A model generated the notes under the pieces. That model was not told where the DNA came from. It saw nothing but the letters and a program-made list of their open reading frames with translations, and searched no databases. From Anaerolineae bacterium (GTDB taxonomy: Bacteria; Chloroflexota; Anaerolineae; B4-G1), in assembly GCA_030612185.1 (NCBI GenBank), contig JAUWOI010000024.1, positions 1 to 18,024 on the forward strand: a stretch of DNA of 18,024 nucleotides, given 5' to 3'. Both the position numbers and the translations under genes were made by a program. Position 1 is the stretch's first letter. The number at the start of each line of letters is the position of its first letter. Below are positions 9,194 through 15,896 of the stretch, piece after piece.

Positions 9194-10499
9194 TGCAGGA
9201 ACGGGTGGACGAGCGCCGTTCCCAGTTCAGCCCCGTCTGGTTCGAGATGGCGGCGTTGTTCATTGTTATCGGGCTGATCGTCCGTCAGCGCGCCCTCTTC
9301 GCCCTGGCGGCCTGTATCCTGACCGTTATCCCCGTCGCCTGGTGGTGGAAGCGGTTGTCGCTGCGCCACGTCGAGTACGAGCGTCGTTTCGACAAGCGGT
9401 GTGCCTTCCCCGGTGAGACGTTCGAGATGACGGTGCGCATCGCCAACCACAAACTTCTACCTTTGACCTGGCTGGAGGTCAGCGACGAGGTCCCGATGGT
9501 CATGCCTCTGGTGCGGGGCGTGCTTATGCCGACCTACGTCCCCCAGATCGGCACACTTGATGCAGTCCTCTCTATGCACTGGTACGAGCGGGTCAGCCGG
9601 CACTATGAACTCGAATGTACCGCACGGGGCGTCTACGCGCTGGGGCCGGTGCACCTCAAGTCGGGTGACGTCTTCACTCTATTCGAGGCGCAGGAGGACC
9701 GTAAGAACCGCGACAGGTTGGTCGTCTACCCTCGCATCTGGCCGCTTGAGGACCTGGGGTTGCCGTCCAAGGAACTGTTCGGCGAACGAAAAGCCCGCCG
9801 TCGCCTGCTGGAAGATCCTTTGCGCACCATCGGCATCCGTGACTATCGGCCCGAAGACAGCCTGCGCCGTATTCACTGGAAGGCCACCGCCCACCGGGGC
9901 GAGTTACAGGTGCGGGTTAATGAACCGACTACGACGCTCGGCCTGGTTGTCCTGCTGAACGTCTCCACGTTTGAGCACAATTGGCAGGGTGTCATTCCAG
10001 AACTGTTCGAGCGTACCATCAGCGTGGCGGGCTCCATCGCCACCTGGGCCGTGGGACAGAAGTACAAGGTGGGGCTGGTGGCCAATGGCTGTATGCGGCT
10101 TTCCGATCAGCCCATCCGTGTGCTGCCGGGTCGCTCGCCGGACCAACTGGCCGCCATTCTGGAAACGCTGGCCGCTGTGACCAGTTTCGCCACCTCTTCC
10201 ATCCAGGAACTGCTGCGCCGGGAGAGCCCCCGGCTGCCCTGGGGGGCCACATTGGTCGTGGTGACGGCCATCGTAACCGACGGGTTGGCGACGCGACGAT
10301 CCTGCGTCTGCGGGACGCCGGGCGGCGGATGGTCTTGGTCTCGCTGGCCGACGAGCCGCCGCCGCAACTGGATGGGGTCACCATCTGTCACCTGCCTTTC
10401 TCCACGTTGGCCTTCCAGCGGCCCAGCGAGGGGCGTTATGACGTGATGACATCGCTGCGGGCCGCCGGGTTGTCTCCCTCTATTGGGGGGGGAAGGTAG
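9193..10499 (+). CDS. DUF58 membrane protein, frameshifted near its 3' end
   Basis: The start is the ATG at 9193, overlapping the moxR stop by one base. Two N-terminal membrane helices (about 15-31 and 33-52) are followed by a beta-rich region and the DUF58 signature 'RDYRPEDSLRRIHWKATAHR' (about 216-235), then a von Willebrand A-like fold. The frame is clean to about residue 365. It then turns into a Trp/Arg/Ser-rich tail ending at 10446, while the adjacent frame (one base lost) gives 'DATILRLRDAGRRMVLVSLADE' and ends at 10499. The break is between about 10279 and 10293 (ggttggcgacgcg). Restoring one base gives a 435-residue protein of normal DUF58 length, ending 11 bases before the next gene. 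The change is either a sequencing or assembly error or a real frameshift. The partner is the MoxR ATPase. Confidence 0.85.
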
Positions 10500-10510
10500 A
10501 AAGGTGCGAG

Positions 10511-11951
10511 GTGGATAGGTTTCATGCTCACGCCCGCCGCGAGTTGGTGTTCCTTGCCCTGGGAACGATGGATGTCTGTGTCTTCACACCTCTTTTTGTT
10601 GTGTTGCTTTCCTCCATTGTCCCAACTCAGCCAGTGGCTTTAACGGCTGCTCTCCTCGGCGCGGTGCTGGCGGTGCATTACCTGGCTCGCCTGACGCTGC
10701 ATCTGTCTCTGCGGCCCGCTCTGCGTTCCAGCCTGCTGGGGACGGGGGTCTTGGTGAGTGGGTTACTGGTCATTCACCAGTTCCTTCACGCTCAAGTGCG
10801 CCTCTTGGACCCCACCTGGTTGGTTGGCATCTTCAGTGACCTGCAACGGGAGAACCTACCACACGATGTGCGCATTTTCCTGTTGGTGCTGTTCCTGTGG
10901 TGGCGGGGATTGGTACTGGCCCATCGCCGGCTTGATAGCGGGAGCGTTGCCTTTCGTTTTCGTTCAGGTCTGGTGATGCTCGCTGTCACCCTGGCGCTGA
11001 GCGGCTCTATTCTTCCCTGGCCCTACCATCATTTCGTGTTCGTCTTTTTTTTCGCCAGTCTGCTGGGGATCGCGCTGGCGCGAGCCGAAGAGGTGGGACG
11101 GCAGTACGGGGGCAGCCAGTCGCCGTTTGGCCTCGGCTGGCTGATGACGCTGGTGGTAACCAGCCTGGCCGTCCTTCTATTAGCGGCTGGCCTGGCGGCT
11201 TTGTTGACTGGCGAGAACATCGGCCTTTTACTCGTGCCGGCGTTACAGGTGCTGCGTATTGCCTTGATCGGTGTAATCTACGTCATGGCCTGGATTGCGC
11301 AGATTATGGTAACACTGCTGCTGCCCCTTTTCCGGCAACACGAACTCGGGCGTTTCTTGGATGAGGTCATCCGCAAGATGGAGTTGCCCGAGTCATTGGC
11401 GGGGCAGGAGGCGCGCTCTGAGCAATCGCTCTTCACAGCCGACCAACTGGCGCTGGCGAGGGCGGTCGGCATCATCGTAGGTGTGCTATTCCTGCTGTTG
11501 CTGGTGGCTCTATCACTCCGCCGGCTGCGTGTGCGGGCAGGGAAACGCCGCGACGAGGAGCGTGAGTCGGTGTGGGAGGGGGTGTATCTGCGCCGCCGCC
11601 TGCGCGACGTGCTGCGGCGTGGACGCCGCCGACTGGGTGGGGCAGCCGGCCGCCTTGAGCCGCTCCCTCGTGGGTCGGTTCCTCGCCGCTATGACGATTC
11701 GCCGCATCTATGCCCATATGGGCGCGCTGGCCGCGGAGCGGGGCTACCCCCGCGTTCCCTACGAGACCCCATACGAGTACCTGCCGACTCTTGAGCGCTC
11801 TTTCCCCAACAACCGTGAGGACGTGACACGCATCACCGAAGCCTACATCGCTGTGCACTACGGAGAAGTGCCCGAGCGACCGGAGGATCTGGTGGCGGTC
11901 GAGGCCGCGTGGGAGCGCATCCGTGAGGCGGCGGCCGTAGAGTCCCGCTAG
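10511..11951 (+). CDS. Multi-pass membrane protein with C-terminal DUF4129, frameshifted near its 3' end
   Basis: It starts with GTG at 10511, preceded by AGGTG (10502-10506). About nine helices lie at roughly 12-36, 41-57, 74-91, 119-137, 151-166, 170-190, 206-232, 236-272 and 318-336. They are followed by a cytoplasmic basic linker ('RRRLRDVLRRGRRRLG'). After about residue 376 the frame gives an Arg/Pro-rich tail ending at 11794. The frame one base later instead reads a proper DUF4129 domain ('IRRIYAHMGALAAERGYPR', 'ETPYEYL', 'ITEAYIAVHYGE') to a TAG at 11949-11951. The break lies between about 11636 and 11655, next to GGGTGGGG. Removing one base gives about 479 residues. DUF4129 usually follows a transglutaminase core in MoxR/DUF58 operons; no transglutaminase domain is present here. 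Function is unknown. Confidence 0.8.
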
Positions 11952-12039
11952 CGCTGGCGTGTACCGGGTTCTCCTGGAGCCGACGTTTAGTTAGCGACGT
12001 CTGGTGATTCTTGAGGTTTCGTCATATGTTGGGGTGCAT

Positions 12040-12068
12040 TTGACACTGCACAGGACTTGTGATATAGT
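12040..12068 (+). promoter_or_regulatory. Strong promoter of the Roadblock gene
   Basis: Consensus TTGACA at 12040-12045, a 17-base spacer and TATAGT at 12063-12068, preceded by TGA (extended -10). It is the closest match to the sigma70 consensus in the window. The predicted start near 12075 leaves a leader of about 25 bases. It may also drive pyrG, for which no separate promoter is evident. Confidence 0.75.
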
Positions 12069-12098
12069 GCATCGTAGGTATAGGTGAAGGAGACGAGG

Positions 12099-12470
12099 AT
12101 GGCGAAGTCACGCACAGAACTGCTGGTAGATCGGCTACGAGATCTGCAGGCCAGCACGCCTGACATTGAGGCCTCAGCCATCGTCAGCGTGGATGGGTTG
12201 ATTATGGCTTCCGCACTCCCGGTTAGCGTGGAGGAGGACCGAGTGTCGGCGATGTCGGCCGCGATGCTTTCCTTAGGCGAGCGCATCGCCAGCGAGTTGG
12301 GACGCGGTGTGCTGAATCAGGTCTACATCAAGGGTAACGACGGCTATGTCATCCTGATGTCGGTGGGCGAGGAGGCGGTGCTTACGGTGCTGGCGCGCAA
12401 AGAGGCCAAATTGGGTCTCGTTTTCCTGGATATGCGGCGGACAGCCGAGGCCTTGGCTGCTTTTCTGTAG
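12099..12470 (+). CDS. Roadblock/LC7 domain protein, solo
   Basis: A 123-residue single-domain Roadblock/LC7 protein. The start at ATG 12099 is chosen because AAGGAG (12087-12092) sits six bases upstream; the GTG at 12084 in the same frame has no ribosome-binding site. Seen: an N-terminal helix 'LLVDRLRDL'; 'DIEASAIVSVDGLIMASALP' typical of the beta-strand pair; a long central helix with 'MSAAMLSLGERIASEL'; then 'VYIKGNDGYVILMSVGEEAVLTVLAR'. Bacterial members dimerise and often regulate small Ras-like GTPases such as MglA. No GTPase is encoded in the window, so the partner is unknown. It is 148 bp upstream of pyrG in the same direction. Confidence 0.9.
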   Translation: MAKSRTELLVDRLRDLQASTPDIEASAIVSVDGLIMASALPVSVEEDRVSAMSAAMLSLGERIASELGRGVLNQVYIKGNDGYVILMSVGEEAVLTVLARKEAKLGLVFLDMRRTAEALAAFL

Positions 12471-12506
12471 GCATTTCGTAGCCTGTGTGGAGGGAGCAGA
12501 GCCAAT

Positions 12507-12529
12507 CTGAGCTGGCTTTGTGGGCTCAG
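12507..12529 (+). other. Inverted repeat after the Roadblock gene
   Basis: CTGAGC (12507-12512) and GCTCAG (12524-12529) form a 6-bp stem with an 11-base loop. It starts 36 bases after the Roadblock stop codon. No T-run follows. This is a weak candidate for a terminator or processing site. Confidence 0.2.
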
Positions 12530-12561
12530 CGGATGTTGTGAAGTCAGTTCCATTCATGTGT

Positions 12562-12591
12562 GGGGAGAGTCGCCCCCGAGCGATCCTCCCC
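12562..12591 (+). promoter_or_regulatory. GC-rich hairpin in the pyrG leader (possible attenuator or terminator)
   Basis: GGGGAG (12562-12567) pairs with CTCCCC (12586-12591). Inside it TCGC (12570-12573) pairs with GCGA (12580-12583), with one A-C mismatch and one G-U pair between them and a CCCCGA loop. It is followed by a pyrimidine-rich GCTTCTCTT and ends 27 bases before the pyrG ATG. It may terminate the Roadblock transcript or control read-through into pyrG. pyrG leaders of some Gram-positive bacteria carry attenuators, so regulation is plausible, but this structure's function is not shown. Confidence 0.4.
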
Positions 12592-12618
12592 GCTTCTCTT
12601 GAAAGTCGGATAAGAGCA

Positions 12619-14238
12619 ATGCGTAAGTATATTTTTTGCTCCGGCGGGGTGATCAGCAGTGTGGGCAAAGGGGTGGCGGCTGCTTCCGTCGGCCGGGTGT
12701 TGAAGGCACGGGGCGTACGTGTCTCCATCCAGAAACTCGACCCCTACATCAACGTGGACCCGGGGACGATGTCTCCCTACCAGCACGGTGAGGTCTTCGT
12801 CACTGACGACGGTGCCGAGACCGACCTGGACCTGGGGCATTACGAGCGTTTCATTGACGAGAACCTGACCCAGGCCAGCAACGTCACTGCTGGCCAGGTA
12901 TACGCGGAGGTCATCGCCCGGGAGCGCCGGGGCGACTTCCTGGGGGGCACCATCCAGGTCATCCCGCACATCACCAATGAGATCAAGCGGTGCATCGCGT
13001 TAGTCGGCGAGCGGAGCGGAGCCGAGGTGGTGATTGTCGAGGTCGGCGGCACGGTCGGCGACATTGAGGGGTTGCCCTTCTTGGAGGCGTTGAGGCAGAT
13101 GCGCCGGGACGTGGGGTTTGAGAACACGCTTTACATCCACGTCACTTTCCTGCCCCACATCGGTGCTACCGGTGAATTAAAAACCAAACCCACTCAGCAC
13201 AGCGTGCGCGAACTGCGTTCCATCGGTATCCAGCCCGACGTTATCATCGCTCGCGCTGACTACCCGGTGGATGGCGCGCTGTGTGACAAAATCGCGCTTT
13301 TCTGCGACGTCGAGCAGCGGGCCGTCGTCCCGCTGGTGACCGCGCCGGTGCTGTATGAGATACCACTGATCCTGGAGGATGCCGGTCTGGGCGACTTCAT
13401 CGTCGAGCGGCTGAGGCTGGAGACGGAGGCCCCTGACCTGGGGGAGTGGCGCGAACTTGTGGCTCGCATCCGCACTCCCAAGCCGTCGCTGCCCATTGCC
13501 ATCGTCGGCAAATACGTCGAACTCCACGACGCCTACATCAGTGTGCGTGAGGCGCTGTGCCACGCAGCCCTGGCACACGGGTGGGACGCCGCTGTGCACT
13601 ACGTCAGTTCCGAGGAACTTGAGCGTGGTCGGGGTTGGGATGAATTGGAAGAGGTAGCCGGCGTGGTCGTGCCCGGCGGCTTTGGCTACCGGGGCATCGA
13701 AGGCAAGATCGCCACAGCGCGTTGGGTGCGGGAGAACGGGGTTCCCTACCTGGGGCTGTGCCTGGGCTTGCAGGTGATGATCATCGAACTGGCTTGTCAT
13801 GTCCTGGACAGCGAGGAACCGAACAGCACCGAGTTTGACCCTAACACCAAGTATCCTGTGATTGACCTGATGCCCGAGCAGCGAACGATTGTGGATCTGG
13901 GCGGCACGATGCGGTTGGGCTTGTATCCCTGCCGCCTGGTGCCTGGGACGAAAGCGGCTGTGGCCTATGGTGAGTCGGAGGTTCAGGAGCGGCATCGTCA
14001 CCGCTTCGAGGTGAACAACGCCTACCGTGACATGCTGGCAGAGGCGGGGCTCGTGTTTAGCGGGCTCTCACCTGACGGGCGACTGATCGAGATCGCCGAA
14101 CTGGCCGATCATCCCTTTATGATCGGTAGTCAGTTTCACCCTGAGTTCAGGTCTCGCCCCAACCGGCCTCATCCTCTTTTCAACGCCTTCATCGCTGCTG
14201 CCATCGCCCGGCACGAGGGCGCGCTGGTCAGCAGTTAG
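12619..14238 (+). CDS. pyrG: CTP synthase
   Basis: It makes CTP from UTP, ATP and glutamine (or ammonia), the last step of de novo pyrimidine nucleotide synthesis. The frame is open upstream to 12520, but ATG 12619 begins the canonical '[18 protein letters not shown]' start and gives 539 residues, the usual length. Seen: an N-terminal synthetase domain with the P-loop-like SSVGKG (13-18); '[20 protein letters not shown]'; '[11 protein letters not shown]'-type segment ([15 protein letters not shown]); and '[12 protein letters not shown]' for the UTP/CTP site. In the glutaminase half: PGGFGYRG (352-359), the nucleophile C381 in GLCLGLQ, and H507/E509 in FHPEF. All catalytic residues are present. 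The ribosome-binding site is weak (AAGAG). No promoter is evident between it and the Roadblock gene. Confidence 0.97.
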   Translation: MRKYIFCSGGVISSVGKGVAAASVGRVLKARGVRVSIQKLDPYINVDPGTMSPYQHGEVFVTDDGAETDLDLGHYERFIDENLTQASNVTAGQVYAEVIARERRGDFLGGTIQVIPHITNEIKRCIALVGERSGAEVVIVEVGGTVGDIEGLPFLEALRQMRRDVGFENTLYIHVTFLPHIGATGELKTKPTQHSVRELRSIGIQPDVIIARADYPVDGALCDKIALFCDVEQRAVVPLVTAPVLYEIPLILEDAGLGDFIVERLRLETEAPDLGEWRELVARIRTPKPSLPIAIVGKYVELHDAYISVREALCHAALAHGWDAAVHYVSSEELERGRGWDELEEVAGVVVPGGFGYRGIEGKIATARWVRENGVPYLGLCLGLQVMIIELACHVLDSEEPNSTEFDPNTKYPVIDLMPEQRTIVDLGGTMRLGLYPCRLVPGTKAAVAYGESEVQERHRHRFEVNNAYRDMLAEAGLVFSGLSPDGRLIEIAELADHPFMIGSQFHPEFRSRPNRPHPLFNAFIAAAIARHEGALVSS

Positions 14239-14244
14239 CGGCCA

Positions 14245-14270
14245 GCAGCCAGTCGCTAGCGGCTGGCTGC
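14245..14270 (+). terminator. Hairpin after pyrG (possible terminator)
   Basis: GCAGCCAG (14245-14252) is the exact reverse complement of CTGGCTGC (14263-14270), with a 10-base loop that contains the palindrome CGCTAGCG. It begins 7 bases after the pyrG stop and ends 7 bases before the next gene's -35 box. The position fits a terminator insulating pyrG from the next gene, but no T-run follows. Confidence 0.4.
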
Positions 14271-14276
14271 GCACGC

Positions 14277-14305
14277 TTGGCGCACATTCATACCTGTGCT
14301 ATAAT
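14277..14305 (+). promoter_or_regulatory. Promoter of the serine-hydrolase-like gene
   Basis: TTGGCG at 14277-14282, a 17-base spacer and a perfect TATAAT at 14300-14305, with extended TGC at 14297-14299 (TGTGCTATAAT). Transcription would start near 14312, so the TTG at 14336 with its ribosome-binding site is the first usable start. Confidence 0.7.
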
Positions 14306-14323
14306 CTCCTGTATCTGCGAAGT

Positions 14324-14329
14324 GGAGGG
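14324..14329 (+). promoter_or_regulatory. Ribosome-binding site that fixes a TTG start
   Basis: GGAGGG lies exactly six bases before the TTG at 14336. No in-frame ATG or GTG occurs before the membrane anchor, and the next in-frame ATG (codon 40) would remove it. Confidence 0.7.
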
Positions 14330-14335
14330 AATCCC

Positions 14336-15766
14336 TTGCGGCGTGTAACCGGATGTATTGCCTGGATCATTCTCATCGTTGCTGTCGCGGCACTCTTTCT
14401 CACCTGGCAGTACTTCGACTATCTCTCGGCCAGCCGCACCTTGCCCGCTGGTATGACAGTGGCCGATATGCCTGTGGAGGGGATGACGCGCGAACAGGTG
14501 CTGAATGTTCTCGAAGTGGCCTTTGCCACACCCGTGGAACTAACATACCAGGAGCAGCGGCTGTCTCTGTCTCCCGCTAGCGTTGAGTTGCGCTACAACG
14601 CCGAGGAGACAGAGGCTAATCTGGATGCGGTGCTGGCTGCACGGGGTGGGCTCAATGGCTTTATGGCTCACCTTCTGCGTCGCCCTCCCGACCCGGTAGA
14701 CATCCCTGTGGCGGTCAGTTACTCGGACGAGCGGCTTGATGGCTTTCTGGCTCGCGTCGCCAGGCAGTATGATCGGCCGTCGCAGGAGCCGGTCCCACTC
14801 CCAGCCAGCCTGACCTTCCGCGTTGGCCAGTCAGGTAGCGAACTTGACGTCGAGGTCTCTCGTGCCCGGCTCGCTGCTGTCCTGGTCTCGCCTACTGACC
14901 GGCAAGTCGAATTGGTCGTGCGGACGGAGGAAGCGCCACCACTGGATATAGAGGTGCTGGGCCAGTTACTCCAGTCTCTCTTGGATGATCACGAGGGCCT
15001 GATACCAGGCATCTTCGTCAAGGGTTTGACAACCGGGGACGAATTGGAGATCAATGCTGACGTCGCCTACGCTGGATTGGATGTGCTCAAGATTGCCGTC
15101 CTGGAAGAAACCTACCGCGTCCTCGACCGTAGTCCAGACGTCGAAATGACCGGGTTGCTCAGTGAGACGATGACACTCAGTGAGAATGTCGCTGCCAATT
15201 CGTTGCTGTGTGACGTCATTGGCGACGGCGATGGGGGCCAGGGGGCCAAGAACCTCACAGACTCGATGCTCCGCCTGGGGTTGGTCAATACCTTCATGGC
15301 GACTCCCTACGACGAGGAGGAGAGCGTCCCGCCGACTATCGTCACCCCGGCCAATTCCCGTACCGACATCACCACCGAGCCTGACCCCTGTATGCAGACT
15401 ACACCGCTGGACGTGGGGTTGCTGTTGGAGATGATCTATCAGTGCAGCCACGGCGGCGGTGCACTGATGGTTGCTTACCCTGGTGCTTTTGCCGCTGATG
15501 AGTGCGGTCAGATGATCGAGTGGATGGCTATGAACCGTATTGATAGTCTCATCGAGGCCGGGGTGCCAGTGGGGACCAGCGTAGCGCACAAACACGGCTG
15601 GACCAGTGACACGCACGCCGACGCGGCGCTTGTATTCAGCCCAGGCGGTGATTTCGTACTGGTTGCCTTTTTTTATCGCCCTGAGTGGTTGGCATGGGAG
15701 GAAAGTGCATCCCTTATGGCCAGCATCGCTACTGCCACCTACAACTACTTCAATCCCTTGCAATAG
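14336..15766 (+). CDS. Membrane-anchored class A beta-lactamase-like protein lacking the catalytic serine
   Basis: A 476-residue protein with a TTG start and an N-terminal signal anchor (about 7-28). Residues about 37-200 ('PAGMTVADMPVEGMTREQVLNVLE' type, then 'VELTYQEQRLSLSP') resemble the peptidoglycan-binding-like repeats at the start of VanW/YoaR proteins. Residues about 205-476 resemble the class A beta-lactamase/serine hydrolase fold. Family motifs: the usual SxxK position reads D249-V-L-K252 in 'YAGLDVLKIAVL', so the Ser nucleophile is Asp; the SDN-like motif is S282-E-N284; 'TTPLDVGLLL' fits the omega region; the KTG-like motif is K419-H-G421. The fold and the Lys residues are kept, but acyl-enzyme chemistry at this site looks impossible. 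It may be a substrate-binding, structural or regulatory pseudoenzyme at the cell surface. It is a monocistronic gene with its own promoter. Confidence 0.85.
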   Translation: MRRVTGCIAWIILIVAVAALFLTWQYFDYLSASRTLPAGMTVADMPVEGMTREQVLNVLEVAFATPVELTYQEQRLSLSPASVELRYNAEETEANLDAVLAARGGLNGFMAHLLRRPPDPVDIPVAVSYSDERLDGFLARVARQYDRPSQEPVPLPASLTFRVGQSGSELDVEVSRARLAAVLVSPTDRQVELVVRTEEAPPLDIEVLGQLLQSLLDDHEGLIPGIFVKGLTTGDELEINADVAYAGLDVLKIAVLEETYRVLDRSPDVEMTGLLSETMTLSENVAANSLLCDVIGDGDGGQGAKNLTDSMLRLGLVNTFMATPYDEEESVPPTIVTPANSRTDITTEPDPCMQTTPLDVGLLLEMIYQCSHGGGALMVAYPGAFAADECGQMIEWMAMNRIDSLIEAGVPVGTSVAHKHGWTSDTHADAALVFSPGGDFVLVAFFYRPEWLAWEESASLMASIATATYNYFNPLQ

Positions 15767-15820
15767 ACCTCGACTTCACCTGTTCCGTCGCCGTACCGCT
15801 GCCTACGCTGACCGTGGTAC

Positions 15821-15832
15821 ACCATTAATGGT
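15821..15832. other. 12-base palindrome upstream of the kinase promoter
   Basis: ACCATTAATGGT is a perfect palindrome centred on TTAA. It ends 12 bases before the -35 box of the next promoter, a position suitable for an activator or repressor site. No binding protein is identified. Confidence 0.3.
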
Positions 15833-15844
15833 ACTCATGTCCAA

Positions 15845-15872
15845 TTGCATGTTTGCCCATTTGGCTTATAAT
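15845..15872 (+). promoter_or_regulatory. Promoter of the kinase-propeller gene
   Basis: TTGCAT at 15845-15850, a 16-base spacer and a perfect TATAAT at 15867-15872. This one lacks the TGN extension. The predicted start near 15879 is about 18 bases before GTG 15897. It probably also serves the downstream phosphatase-like gene, which follows after 23 bases. Confidence 0.55.
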
Positions 15873-15896
15873 TATATCAGACGTGATACGTGAAGC

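Noticed and set aside
10482..10492. G-run near the end of the DUF58 gene as the frameshift site
   Set aside because: The reading frame already changes about 200 bases earlier (10279-10293), and the run is read without a further shift to the stop at 10499.
12084..12098. GTG start for the Roadblock protein
   Set aside because: The AAGGAG ribosome-binding site lies downstream of this GTG and serves the ATG at 12099.
12520..12618. Longer N-terminus of pyrG beginning at 12520
   Set aside because: The extra 33 residues do not match the family, have no ribosome-binding site, and run through the leader hairpin. ATG 12619 gives the canonical start.
14234..14270. Mobile or satellite repeat made of GCTAGCGGC-like units after pyrG
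   Set aside because: Only two imperfect copies (14234-14249 and 14255-14270) are present, and they are better explained as hairpin arms.
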